This document shows positions 34,516 through 43,659 of a DNA stretch of 64,000 nucleotides, one piece after another (within the stretch, counting starts at the first letter, position 1; the number at the start of each line of letters is the position of its first letter). Origin of the DNA: Halalkalicoccus sp. NIPERK01 (lineage in GTDB: Archaea > Halobacteriota > Halobacteria > Halobacteriales > Halalkalicoccaceae); contig NZ_JASVVV010000005.1 of NCBI RefSeq assembly GCF_030287405.1, positions 124,001 to 188,000 on the forward strand, written 5' to 3'. The translations under genes were made by a program, and so were the position numbers. The notes below the pieces were generated by a model, which searched no databases, was not told the origin of the DNA, and saw only the letters and a list, made by a program, of their open reading frames with translations.

Positions 34516-36074
34516 TATGAGGAAGACATTCGAACTGTCTCGGAAGCGTGGTTCGATCATGAAGCTCACAACTCACTCGAGCAGTTCGTCTGTTCGCTTC
34601 CGCTGGCCTACTTCCAATTCGAACTATACGACTGCTACGAGAGTTCGGCACGCTATCCGATGGTACGCTGTTTCGCGTTTTCCTTCTGAAAGAATGCCAC
34701 GGGTGGGACCACGAGACCGCACTTGTCGAATACCTCAGCCAACACCCAGATCTCTGCGAGCGACTCGGTCTTGAGATGGTACCAGATCAGTCGACACTGT
34801 GGCGTAGCTGGCACCAGCGTTTTACAGCCGACCTCCGCGACACCGTCGAGACGGCGGCTCGAACAATTCTCATCAAAGCGCAGAACGCAAATGTTGCCGT
34901 TCCGCGCGAGCCAGAACGAAACCTCCCGCCTCGAGCTGAGGACGCTGACGAAACGGATCTAGACAATCAAACCATCCTCAGCAAAGCAGAGACAGTTACC
35001 GAGCACGTCAGTCGTGTCGTCTTCCCTGCGTTCTCGTTAGACCGTGGAGGCGGCTGTGAGATTCACGAGAATGCCTACTGGGGCTTACAGACCTATCTGG
35101 GGCTGCGTGAGAACCTGGCCGCCAACGAGGGCGCTCGCAGTTATATTCACGAGTCAACACGGGAGCGAACACCACTCGGGCACGCCCATCGCGAGCACAT
35201 CCGTGATCTCTCGATTCCACAAGTCCGAGAGATGTACCGCCAGGTCATCAATCGGCTCCTGAACGGCGTTGCGGAGACAGAGCAGTTCTTCCGTGCCGGG
35301 ATTGTCGCCATCGACATCACCGAAGCGGATCCCTTCACGGGTGATCGAGCGGGCTACAAAGACGAGATCATCGGCACGAAAGAAAAGACCGACGAGTACG
35401 CCTATCAGTGGGCCACTGTACAGTTGGTTGGCAATGCGGTTCCAATTGTATTGGATGCTCGCCCGGTCAAGAGGGGTGAATCACGCAAAGAAATAGTCGA
35501 AGACTTGCTCAACTCTGCTGAGGGCCTCGTTCACGTCGACAACGTGCTGATGGATCGGGAGTTCGATAGTCAGCACGTCCTAGAGATGATCAGTCAGCGC
35601 GGGCTCTCCTACGTCGTACCGAAGCGGATGCAGACCAGCGAGAAAGCTCAGGCAAAGCGATTGCTCCAACACGGCCAGAATCGGTACGAGACCAACCGCA
35701 AGCTCCATCTCGGAAACAACGAGTGGCACGAGACGACGCTGATCTACCGGCGCAAAGAGAACGCTGAGCACGACGACCACCGGCAGTACTCGGTGTTTAT
35801 GACGAACCGAGGCAGTGGCTTCCTCACTGAGTACGGCTACCGGTGGGAAATCGAGAGTGGCTACAAGTCGATTAAACGCTTCATGGCGGCAACCACCTCC
35901 AAGAATTTCGGGTTGCGGTTCTTCTATTTCGCGTTCGCGTGTCTGCTATATTCGATCTGGCGCGCGGTGGATCTGCTCGTCCAGGTGGAGTTGACTGGTG
36001 AGTACAAGCACTCGCCGATGGTGACAGCAGATAATACGCTGACGCTGCTGAAGAAGGAGACTGGAATCGGGTAG
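34507..36074 (+). pseudogene. DDE transposase of IS4/ISNCY-like type, with a frameshift
   Basis: The main frame from ATG 34776 encodes 432 residues with a DDE-type core: GIVAIDITEADPF, VLMDREFDSQHV and YRWEIESGYKSIKRF (Glu of a Y-[WY]-x-E-type motif). The frame is open upstream to LLKECHGWDHETALVEYL, and the preceding protein part (REYEEDIRTVSEAWFDHEAHNSLEQF...) lies in another frame that ends in TGA at 34687. So a shift lies near 34675-34690. The 5' edge lies against the IS630 end, so the element is probably truncated too. Confidence 0.7.
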
Positions 36075-36251
36075 AAAGGCACTATTCGGATTTCTATGTA
36101 GCATTATGGAGTTTATAAAATACTATCCTCGAGATAGCAGCGTTGTATCTGCGAAATACAGCTGATGCGTCGGGTAGGAAGTCCACTTTTGATTAACTCA
36201 CAAGTCATAAGTAGATTTACCACCCCCCGCGCCCTCGACTCATCCACCCCC

Positions 36252-37448
36252 ATGCCAGACCCAAAACCCCAGGGTTCAACCACTGCATCCAGTCTACCGA
36301 CCCTCCAAGAAGGGTTGACGCAGTTTCTCAATGCGAAAGCCAAAGGTGACGATTCAGGAAACTACCGGCGCAACGCAAAACGCGTTATCACCCGCTGGAT
36401 CGACTGGCTCGCTCAACGGGATATCGAGAGCTCCAAACAGCTCGACGAAACCGTTCTCGCTCACTACGCTGAACACCTCCGTCGCCGTGTCGCCGCAAAC
36501 GAAGCCGAGACGACAGGCGGTGGCATCGCCCGCTCAACCGCCTGGACCTACTATAACACGATCTCAGCCTTCCTTGGCTGGGCCTCCAAGTGGGGCTATC
36601 TCCAAGAGAACTACGCGCGAGCCGGACTCGCGCAAGAATCGATGCCCGAACGATCCGCCTCCCAGCAGTCCCAACAACAGTTCTGGACACCAGACCAACG
36701 GACCCAGATCCTTAACTACGTCAATAAACGCGCTCACAACGCTATCGACGAAAAAGGATTCGACGCCAAGGTTGAAGCGCGTGATCGCGCTCTCGTCACC
36801 GTGCTCGCGTTCACTGGAGTGCGTGCATCCGAGGTCTTCCGCTCCGAACACGACAATCGCACCGGCCGCCAAGGCATTCGCTGGCGGGATGTCGATCTCG
36901 ACGAGCAGACGATCTCCGTGCTCGGGAAAAATCAGCAGCGGCAGTCAGCATGGTTACTCAAGCAGGCGATTCCCGCCGTCGAACGCTATCGAACGATTAG
37001 CGATCCACCAACCGATGACTGGCCCGTCTTCCCGACGCGACATGCACCATCGCTCTATCAGTGTGCTCGCACGCACCTTCGCGAAGTAGAGGGTGAAGAC
37101 GAAGAGTCGATAGAAGCGATTCTCGAGGAGAGTTCAATTGAGGAGATGTTACGGGAGTACCAAATCGTTCCGCCCGCGATCACGACGACTGGTGCCCGAA
37201 GTGTGATGAAACGACTCTGTGAGGCCGCAGAGCTCGAGATCCCGACCCCACCCGAAGGCCCCGGGTATCTCCAGCTTCACGGAGCTCGCCGTGGAATTGG
37301 CGATACGTTCTACCGAATGGATCGCGGGACCGCGCAGGATCTCATGCGCCACCAGAGTCTCGAAACAACCAAAGATCATTATTCGCATATCGACGCAAAT
37401 GAAGGGGCCAAACGTGCGAGTGAAATGCTTGATCGAGCCGAAGACTAA
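36252..37448 (+). CDS. Tyrosine recombinase / integrase
   Basis: 398 residues from ATG 36252 (MPDPKPQG). An earlier ATG at 36165 adds an unlikely leader. Core-binding domain at about 20-150. Catalytic residues: Arg in AFTGVRASEVF, HGARRG, and RHQSLETTKDHYSHID with the last His and Tyr. It belongs to the same family as 5544-6668, and the fragment at 55825-55950 is an almost identical copy of its middle part. The stop lies 50 bp from the 3' end of the ParA-partner gene on the other strand. Confidence 0.9.
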   Translation: MPDPKPQGSTTASSLPTLQEGLTQFLNAKAKGDDSGNYRRNAKRVITRWIDWLAQRDIESSKQLDETVLAHYAEHLRRRVAANEAETTGGGIARSTAWTYYNTISAFLGWASKWGYLQENYARAGLAQESMPERSASQQSQQQFWTPDQRTQILNYVNKRAHNAIDEKGFDAKVEARDRALVTVLAFTGVRASEVFRSEHDNRTGRQGIRWRDVDLDEQTISVLGKNQQRQSAWLLKQAIPAVERYRTISDPPTDDWPVFPTRHAPSLYQCARTHLREVEGEDEESIEAILEESSIEEMLREYQIVPPAITTTGARSVMKRLCEAAELEIPTPPEGPGYLQLHGARRGIGDTFYRMDRGTAQDLMRHQSLETTKDHYSHIDANEGAKRASEMLDRAED

Positions 37449-37498
37449 GCTGTCTCAGCCCAAAACGACGGATAGAGGTACTCTCTACAAAACTGCCG

Positions 37499-37954
37499 TT
37501 ACTCCGTATTGGGAGAGTACCCCATCTCTATGAGTTCGTTGAGAACATCGTCTTGGTTCTGGAGTGCAGCACGGTAGACCGCCTCCCGAACATCGAATTT
37601 AGGAACATCCCGCCCGAAGGCTGTCTCGACATTCGTGAGAAGCTGGCGTTCGCCCTCAATCACGTCATCGTGAACGAAAAAAGTCAGTCGTTCGTCTCGC
37701 TCGAACTGCACTGATTTATCCTGAATCGCTCGTCGAACAATATAGGGTTGCTCCTGCCCCGTCGAGTCTGGACCTTCAGTTCTGGTACTAGAAGGGGATT
37801 TAGCTGGTGTATCCGCCGTCTTATCCGTCTGTTCTGCAGTCGTTGTCGATTCGGATTCAGACTCGGGTTCGGAAGTCGTTGTGTCCTTTTCGCCCTCGTC
37901 GACTGGTTCGTCACCCCATAGATCGTCACCCGAGCCAGATTTCAGGCCCGTCAT
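37499..37954 (-). CDS. ParA partner protein (putative centromere-binding), left cassette
   Basis: 151 residues. MTGLKSGSGDD opens a long acidic, Ser/Thr-rich disordered region to about residue 68. A compact C-terminal domain follows (YIVRRAIQDKSVQFERDERLTFFVHDD...FDVREAVYRAALQNQDDVLNELIEMGY). The same layout and motifs occur in 57045-57458. Lys5 is shared and could be the ATPase-stimulating residue seen near the N-terminus of other partition proteins. The C-terminal domain is the likely DNA binder for the 13-bp repeats. Its start overlaps the stop of parA by 4 bp. The role is inferred from context. Confidence 0.75.
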   Translation of the reverse strand: MTGLKSGSGDDLWGDEPVDEGEKDTTTSEPESESESTTTAEQTDKTADTPAKSPSSTRTEGPDSTGQEQPYIVRRAIQDKSVQFERDERLTFFVHDDVIEGERQLLTNVETAFGRDVPKFDVREAVYRAALQNQDDVLNELIEMGYSPNTE

Positions 37955-38853
37955 ACTTGGACCTCCTTAGTTTCACGTTCGTGATCTAGGCGTCCTGAAT
38001 CAGGGGGATTTGGAGCATCGATGTTTCCTTCCGCTTCGAGATGACGAGCGAGTTGATCGAACTGAGCTAGTGTCTCGAGTTCATAGTCACGCTGGCGGGC
38101 GCGGTGTTTATCGATATAGGTGAAGGCGCTGCATTTCTTGCGCCAGCACCCTTCTAACAGGGATGTTCGATCACGGAAGATCACTGGGACATCAAAGCCC
38201 TGTGACTGGATTTCCTCGATAATCGCATCTTGATCTCGAGTCCCTTTCACTCGATTCGGGACCGCAGCGAGGACGCCAATGTTGATCTTTAACTGTTCTT
38301 CGAGGTTCGTAACTAGGTCGTCCAAGCCACTGACCGATGCTTGGCCCTTCCCAGACGGCTCAAGTGGAAGAACTAGATTTCGAGTGGCATCTAAGGCGTT
38401 GTATAGTTGTGGGCCCGAGCTCGCCGGGGGGTCGACAATCAGGACATCATAATGCTGGTGGACGTTTGCTTCCCGTAGCACGCGCTGTAGCTGTGTCCAC
38501 ATCGGGAATGATTCACCGAAGTCGCTCCGCGCCTCCTGCTCCTGTCGAAGTGCCTCACCGAGATCCTCCAGTCGGTTATGTTCTGGAATGATATCGACAC
38601 CGTGCTCAACGGTCTGTATCAGATCCAAGAAATCCCCTTTCTCACGGTTAACGAGATGATGAACCAATGTATCAGTCTCGCTATCTGCCCGGTTCTGATC
38701 CGCATCGAATAGATAGCTCAAATCACCATCTTGTGGATCTAACGGGATCACGAGAACGTCTAATCCCGCTCGAGCATGTGCAATTGCCAGGTTCGCACTG
38801 AGTGTTGTCTTCCCTACGCCCCCGGCTTCGCTGTATACTGCATACGAGAGCAT
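37951..38853 (-). CDS. parA: ParA-family partition ATPase, left cassette
   Basis: 300 residues. The P-loop is SEAGGVGKTTLSANLA near residue 8. It lacks the signature Lys of the deviant Walker A (KGGxxGKT), with Ala in that place. Walker A' PLDPQDGDLSYLF and the Walker B-like VLIVDPPASSGP are present. The protein would form a DNA-bound ATPase gradient that separates plasmid copies. The paralog at 56173-57048 has the same odd P-loop. The gene is preceded by two short arrays of 13-bp repeats. Confidence 0.88.
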   Translation of the reverse strand: MLSYAVYSEAGGVGKTTLSANLAIAHARAGLDVLVIPLDPQDGDLSYLFDADQNRADSETDTLVHHLVNREKGDFLDLIQTVEHGVDIIPEHNRLEDLGEALRQEQEARSDFGESFPMWTQLQRVLREANVHQHYDVLIVDPPASSGPQLYNALDATRNLVLPLEPSGKGQASVSGLDDLVTNLEEQLKINIGVLAAVPNRVKGTRDQDAIIEEIQSQGFDVPVIFRDRTSLLEGCWRKKCSAFTYIDKHRARQRDYELETLAQFDQLARHLEAEGNIDAPNPPDSGRLDHERETKEVQV

Positions 38854-38926
38854 TGAGCAAACCAGTGAGCGCTTGAATCATAAGCTTTCGTCAGACAATG
38901 CAAACAAAACTAACATGTGATAGAAA

Positions 38927-38978
38927 CATTTGTAGGACGTATTTCAAACATCTATTTGCAACAAGCATTTGTAGCGTT
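38927..38978. repeat. 13-bp phased repeat array, left cassette, inner part
   Basis: Four units start at 38927, 38940, 38953 and 38966, exactly 13 bp apart: CATTTGTA, TATTTCAA, TATTTGCA, CATTTGTA. A weaker unit, CATGTGAT, is in phase at 38914. The array lies 75 bp before the parA start. It is a probable parS/operator site. Confidence 0.75.
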
Positions 38979-39066
38979 GCTCGAATGAGCCACAGACAGC
39001 CCATAACGCTATCTCCATTATATGGGGAATAGAAGGTTCAAAACGGACAAGTCAGGTGACTAGTGG
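38979..39066. other. Spacer between the two left repeat arrays
   Basis: An AT-rich spacer. No gene and no in-phase repeat units. Confidence 0.4.
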
Positions 39067-39118
39067 AGTTTACAATAGCTATTTGAAATGCTTGTTTGTA
39101 ACGAGTAGTTGTAACAAG
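39067..39118. repeat. 13-bp phased repeat array, left cassette, outer part
   Basis: Units start at 39067 (weak, AGTTTACA), 39080 (TATTTGAA), 39093 (TGTTTGTA) and 39106 (TAGTTGTA), again exactly 13 bp apart. It has the same motif family as 38927-38978, but the two arrays are not in one common phase. Confidence 0.7.
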
Positions 39119-39174
39119 TCCTTTAAAAGAAACCTATAGAGATCGATACTCATTCAACTAAGCGGTAGCGCGGA

Positions 39175-39399
39175 GTCCCCTCCCTCAAGCGCGAGAGAAG
39201 CCGGAAACGCGGTCGCCTTTCGACCGGGGATCCGGACGCCGATCGGCCCGTCAACGAGGCAGAGCGGCGGGATATCGAGGCGCTCGACGCCCGGCAAATA
39301 GCCGGTCGCGGTGCCTTCGGGATCGATCGCGCCGTGGACGGGGCTGACCTTCTCGTCGAGTTCGAGTTCGTCGAGGAGGGCCGTCGCGTGATCGGCCAT
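39175..39399 (-). pseudogene. Glycoside hydrolase family 3 (beta-glucosidase-like), N-terminal fragment
   Basis: From ATG 39399 the frame gives MADHATALLDELELDEKVSPVHG, then TGYLPGVERLDIPPLCLVDGPIGVRI and TAFPASLAL, the opening of GH3 enzymes. Homology stops about residue 75 of some 700 or more, close to the par repeat array. It is a relic cut by the same event that placed the par cassette. Confidence 0.75.
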
Positions 39400-39563
39400 T
39401 CCGAGATGTGTGGTCCGGCGTTGACATAAGGGTGGTCTTGTATGGACGGTGGCGGTGGGTGGAAACCACCGGCCCGACCGGGAACCGTCCGACCGGTCCT
39501 AACAGCCAAGGGGACGCCCCGCGGACAGGAACCGGTGACCGATCGGTCCGTATCACGCCGGGT

Positions 39564-39680
39564 AGCACGAGTCGAACCCAACAGATTCGCCGGCTATTTG
39601 ACCTCGCGAACGAACACGACGGCGCCGACGACCTAGTACACCTCGAACTCTGTGAGCCCGCCTTCGCCACGCCTGACACT
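39564..39680 (+). pseudogene. Class I/II aminotransferase, N-terminal fragment
   Basis: A short frame reads RTQQIRRLFDLANEHDGADD, then LVHLELCEPAFATPD, matching the start of PLP aminotransferases (normally ...LxxGEPxFxTP). It has no start codon of its own and no continuation. Confidence 0.6.
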
Positions 39681-40146
39681 TTCCGTCAAGGGCATGGACG
39701 TCGAGCACGCCGGTGATGGAACGGGTCGCCGATCGGCGACCCGCGACCCCCGAGTTCGTCAGTAGGTCGCCGCCGGACGGTCATCCCGGCCACTCGCCCC
39801 ACGACTCGCTCGACCGTTCGCATCCGTTACTGGAGGATAACAGGTCTGTCCCCCTTCTGAAAGGAGGAGTCGATCGTGCGTAGCGCCGAACAGTGAAAAG
39901 AGGATTCACTGCTCCCGCCGGAGGAGGGACGTGATACACGAGCTACTGAGACGACAGCGCTGCTGTCATCATCGACCGAGTGAAGGTCGTCGGTCGGCGT
40001 GGTCAATTAACTTGAACGGAGACTAGAGATCTATCGTCGAAGCTGGAAGCGCCGATCCCTGCCGACAGAACGGTGCCGATAACCCTTTACGGGTGGGAGT
40101 CGTGGGGTAAAAGCGATACCCGCAGAGCGGGATATCCATCTCACCC
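39681..40146. other. Intergenic region without a recognised gene
   Basis: No coding sequence was recognised. CAATTAACTT near 40005 and GGGTAAAAGCG near 40110 are possible TATA boxes for the gene at 40147. Confidence 0.4.
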
Positions 40147-40812
40147 ATGGTCGAGGAGGCCGAACTTCCCACGGTTACGCCGCCCGAACGCTATTCGCCT
40201 ACGCGATCGGATGCTGTCGCAGGGATCGTCCTTGCTGCCGGGACCAGTTCCCGGTTCGGCGATGCGAACAAGCTCCTCGCCGAGATCGATGGGGAATCGG
40301 TCATCACGCGGTCGGTTCAGTCACTCGTTGACTCCGGGATCACACCGGTGTATGTCATCGTCGGTAGCGACCGTCGTCAGGTACGGGAGGCCATCGAGTC
40401 CCGTGAGGCCAGGACCATCGTTAATGAGGCGTACGCGGACGGACAAGCGACATCCGTTCGAACCGGTATCGAGAGCGTCCGGCGGCATGCGTCCGTCGAT
40501 GCCGCCGTGGTCTCACTGGGGGACATGCCGTTCGTGAACCCCGCTACGATCGACCGGCTCGTAGCGGCCTACCGGTCGAATGACGCCGATATAGTAGTGG
40601 CGGCGTATCGAGGCCAACGTGGCAACCCGGTTCTATTTGACGCGTCGTATTTCGGAGCGCTCTCGACGCTATCAGGGGACACCGGGGCGCGTCACCTCGT
40701 CGTGGGGAGCGACGATGCCGTCCTCGTCGAAACCGGGGATCCGGGGGTGATTCGAGACATCGATACCCCCACGGACCTGAATAGATTCGCTCGCATCCGG
40801 TCCGATCCGTGA
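40147..40812 (+). CDS. MobA/MocA-like nucleotidyltransferase (molybdenum cofactor)
   Basis: 221 residues. The N-terminal part has VAGIVLAAGTSSRFGDANKLL (LAAGxSxRxG...K), the nucleotide-binding motif of MobA-like proteins. SLGDMPFV (near residue 123) is the metal-binding Asp loop. GQRGNPVLF matches MocA/cytidylyltransferases that activate molybdopterin for xanthine dehydrogenase-type enzymes. It fits with the xdh and XdhC genes at the other end of the cluster. Confidence 0.85.
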   Translation: MVEEAELPTVTPPERYSPTRSDAVAGIVLAAGTSSRFGDANKLLAEIDGESVITRSVQSLVDSGITPVYVIVGSDRRQVREAIESREARTIVNEAYADGQATSVRTGIESVRRHASVDAAVVSLGDMPFVNPATIDRLVAAYRSNDADIVVAAYRGQRGNPVLFDASYFGALSTLSGDTGARHLVVGSDDAVLVETGDPGVIRDIDTPTDLNRFARIRSDP

Positions 40813-41103
40813 CGGTGATCACGGTCGATGGCCATGGTACTACGGCATCCTCGGTCCGAACGGGGTTTTCACCGTTCGATCCCGCTACGACGTCGTTGTT
40901 CACGAGTGCCGATACGTGTCACGACGTCGTGAGTGCGATCGAACGATGGGGAGGAACCTGTCACCGCAGTAGAGCAGCCAGCGGCGATTGCCGTTCGCGT
41001 AGTCGTTGTACACATCGAACGGCCGCTGTTCGGTTCGATCGACCCGTCAGCCCGGCCGGAGCGACCATATACTTATCACGTCAAATATCGTGGTCCGTAC
41101 TAA
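40813..41103. other. Intergenic region without a recognised gene
   Basis: Long frames are open here but show no recognised protein. ATACTTATCACG near 41069 may be the promoter of the broken IclR gene that follows. Confidence 0.3.
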
Positions 41104-41330
41104 CGTATAGCGTTAAGGAAGGCGGACACGGTACAAGCTGTAGAGACCAGTCTCCGGCTCATCGATGGGTTGGCGAGTCTGAACGGAGCGAGCACGACCC
41201 AGCTCGCGGCCCACCTCGACCTCCCGAAAAGCACGGCACACACCTGCAGACGCTCCTCGAGCACGAATATATCATAACGCATGGGGGGACCCATCACCTC
41301 GCTCTGATCCATCCGCTATCGCCACCGTCA
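41104..41330 (+). pseudogene. IclR-type regulator, N-terminal fragment with frameshift
   Basis: The frame reads ADTVQAVETSLRLIDGLASL, then NGASTTQLAAHLDLPKSTAH (IclR winged HTH). After a shift near 41240 it continues as HLQTLLEHEYIITHGGTHHLAL. No start codon is seen and the effector domain is missing. It is a relic of a second regulator; an intact IclR lies at 47311. Confidence 0.65.
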
Positions 41331-41431
41331 TCTCCAGCGATCATCGCGTACCAGCCGTGTCGACGCTCCCCGTCGTCCGAAGCGCTCAGCAACGATCCGC
41401 CGTCCGAGGACGGCCGTTTGTGAAGGGGGAG

Positions 41432-41782
41432 TCAACTCCCGCGGTAAGTCGTGTACCCCCCTGGCGACAGGAGGAGAGGCACGTGGTAATGCTCGTCTAC
41501 GTCATCGATGATGAATCGAACGGGAACCGTCTCTAAGAACGACGATTCGGACTGTTCCTGGCGGTAGTAGTCCCCGACGTCAAACAGGAGCTGGTACGTG
41601 CCGGTTTCCATCTGGTCCGCAGTCAACAACGGTTCGTCGAGCCGCCCGTCGTCGTTGGTCGTCCCTCGATCGATCGTCTCCGTAGCGCCCGAGTCGTCCA
41701 CCCGTTGGAGCGTCACGTCGACACCGGACGCGGGACCTTCGCGGCTGGTATCGAGAACGTGTGTCGTCAATCCCGCGCTCAT
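41432..41782 (-). CDS. uraH: 5-Hydroxyisourate hydrolase (transthyretin-like)
   Basis: 116 residues, normal family length. Near the N-terminus LTTHVLDTSREGPASGVDVTL has the catalytic His, later DEHYHVPLLLSPGGYTTYRGS has the second His region, and the C-terminal YRGS is the family signature. It converts 5-hydroxyisourate, the uricase product, to OHCU. The start overlaps the uricase stop by 4 bp. Confidence 0.95.
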   Translation of the reverse strand: MSAGLTTHVLDTSREGPASGVDVTLQRVDDSGATETIDRGTTNDDGRLDEPLLTADQMETGTYQLLFDVGDYYRQEQSESSFLETVPVRFIIDDVDEHYHVPLLLSPGGYTTYRGS

Positions 41783-42753
41783 CGTTCCTCCAGGTCGCTG
41801 CGGTCCATCGAAAACTGTTGATAGCCGGTCGGCCGGGGTGGTTCCTTGAGGACCTTTGCGTCCCCCTTCAGGTCCTCACGGACCTCAAGCCACGTTCGGT
41901 TGTTCGCCTCGAAACTGACGGACTCGATCTGGGGATATCGTTCCAGGACGCGAAGGCCGATCCGGTAGATCAGGTCCTGGATCGAGTTCGAATCGACCTC
42001 GTGAAAGACGACCTGGGCGATGTCACGGACCTGCTCGGCCGGCACGTACCGTTGTGGCTCCTCTCCCAGCGCATCCGCGGGATCGGTATAGGTCCAGAAG
42101 ACGTCCAGAGCGATATAGAGGGCACGATCCTCCCGTTCCGGGAGCGTCGTGTACTCGTCCTGAACGTAGCCGGTGAACGAGTTCCCTTTCACCTTGACGA
42201 GTTCGAGACCCGTGAGGCCGCTCGTCTGCTCTTCGATCCGGGGGCCGTCGTCGTCCCGCACGAGGTAGACCTCACCGAACGCCGATTCGTCGTTGGAGAC
42301 GCGGAACACGAGGTCACTCGGTTCGAACCCGTCCTCGCCCGGAACCAGCCGTTTATCGAACGGGTACTCCTCGGCTGACATCTTCACCGCTTCGACGTGA
42401 GGGTACGTCTCGAGGAACTCCGTCCCGACGAAATTGAGGAACCCCTCCGGTGTGGCCCCCTCGTACTCCCCTGCCTGGTGGAGGACGAAGTTCTTCATCG
42501 AGTCCGTCGCCACCACCTTGCTGTTGTCCGCTTCGCTGAACGAGGGCAGGAACTCCTCGCCCTCGAACTGTACGCGGACCTCAAGCCCGAAGAGGATGTT
42601 GTCCCGACCGTCGAACGGCGACTCCGGAATCGTACGGACGTTTTCCAGCGGACTCGCGTACGTCCGGTAGACTGCGACCTTCTTCTTCCCGTAGTTCATC
42701 GTTCGTCGATCGGTACTCCGTGAATCGGTATCGGTTTCGTTGCTCTGACTCAT
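41779..42753 (-). CDS. Urate oxidase (uricase)
   Basis: 324 residues. It has two tandem T-fold halves: YGKKKVAVYRTYAS...NILFGLEVRVQFEGE...DNSKVVATDSMKNFVLHQA in the first half, with the Lys/Thr catalytic pair region (VVATDS), and SFTGYVQDEYTTLPE...ALYIALDVFWTY in the second. It oxidises urate with O2 and needs no cofactor. It is the first gene of an operon with uraH; uraD lies 64 bp upstream. Confidence 0.95.
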   Translation of the reverse strand: MSQSNETDTDSRSTDRRTMNYGKKKVAVYRTYASPLENVRTIPESPFDGRDNILFGLEVRVQFEGEEFLPSFSEADNSKVVATDSMKNFVLHQAGEYEGATPEGFLNFVGTEFLETYPHVEAVKMSAEEYPFDKRLVPGEDGFEPSDLVFRVSNDESAFGEVYLVRDDDGPRIEEQTSGLTGLELVKVKGNSFTGYVQDEYTTLPEREDRALYIALDVFWTYTDPADALGEEPQRYVPAEQVRDIAQVVFHEVDSNSIQDLIYRIGLRVLERYPQIESVSFEANNRTWLEVREDLKGDAKVLKEPPRPTGYQQFSMDRSDLEER

Positions 42754-42817
42754 GTGTGCTGTGTCGATGGTTCGTGTCTCGGTACTGCGGTGATCGTAGT
42801 ACCGGGCCGTCCGGTCG

Positions 42818-43351
42818 TCATCGGGTGCGTTGTTCTCGTGTGTCCTCGCGCGGGACCGTTAGCTCCTCGAGTCGGAACTCGGCGATGACGTTGACCTCGT
42901 CCAACGCGGTCTGGAACTCCCTAGACCGAGAGTGGTCGATGCGATCCTCCATCGCCCCCTGAATCGCATCGACCGATTCGTCCCTCACCGCCATGATGAA
43001 CGGGAAGCCGAATTTCTTCCGGTAGGTCTCGTTCAGTCGCTGGAACGTCTCGTACCGATCGGGGTGCAACTCGTCGAGCCCGGCGGAGGCCTGTTCCTCC
43101 TGTGATTCGTCGGTCATTTCGGTCCGTTCACCGAGATCGGGATGGGCCCGCAACAGCGCCAGCTGTTCCTCCCGTGAGGCGTTTCGAACGGTATCGGCCA
43201 TCGACTGCTGTAGATCGTCGATAGAGGAGAACGGCCGTTTCGACCAGGTTCGCTCGGCCACCCACGGCGACTCCTCGTACACGCCACCGAGCACGTCGAC
43301 GAACCGTTCTTTGTCGGCTTGGTTCAGGTCCTCGGCCGTGAGTTTCGTCAT
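42818..43351 (-). CDS. uraD: OHCU decarboxylase
   Basis: 177 residues. The signature LLRAHPDLG carries the catalytic His. The region FRLNETYRKKFGFPFIMAVR is also typical. It turns OHCU into S-allantoin, the last step of urate breakdown to allantoin. It is transcribed with uricase and uraH, probably from the AT-rich promoter at about 43370-43385 (TTTAAG). Confidence 0.95.
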   Translation of the reverse strand: MTKLTAEDLNQADKERFVDVLGGVYEESPWVAERTWSKRPFSSIDDLQQSMADTVRNASREEQLALLRAHPDLGERTEMTDESQEEQASAGLDELHPDRYETFQRLNETYRKKFGFPFIMAVRDESVDAIQGAMEDRIDHSRSREFQTALDEVNVIAEFRLEELTVPREDTREQRTR

Positions 43352-43408
43352 CGCATCTCAAATGGGGGTCACTCTTCACTTAAATCTTTCTTCAAGTTCA
43401 TGGACAAG

Positions 43409-43445
43409 CCCCGCCCTCAAAGCGCCGAAGGCGCTTAGGGTGGGG
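43409..43445. repeat. Double-stem hairpin, IS200/IS605-like right-end remnant
   Basis: An outer stem CCCCGCCCT/AGGGTGGGG (one G-T pair) encloses an inner stem AGCGCC/GGCGCT with a GAA loop. It is followed by TAGTTGAC. The layout resembles the subterminal hairpins that end tnpB elements. No tnpB is nearby, so it would be a solo end. It could also be a terminator. Confidence 0.45.
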
Positions 43446-43659
43446 TAGTTGACACGACATCCATGGGGAACGACGGGGAATAACGTCGTATCCGACGGCC
43501 AGCCCCCGGAAACAGGGTCCACCGACGGTGGTACCGTTCCCCAATCGACGGATACCCGGACCCGACGGCGGACGGACGGGCAGTTCCCGAGCGGTACAGG
43601 GGGACATATTTCCGATACCTTCAAAAGAAGCCGTGTGGTACCATATCACGGCCAGACGA

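Noticed and set aside
38860-39130. Replication origin with Orc1/Cdc6 boxes at the left array
   Set aside because: No initiator gene is present in the window and the repeats adjoin parA, so a partition site fits better.
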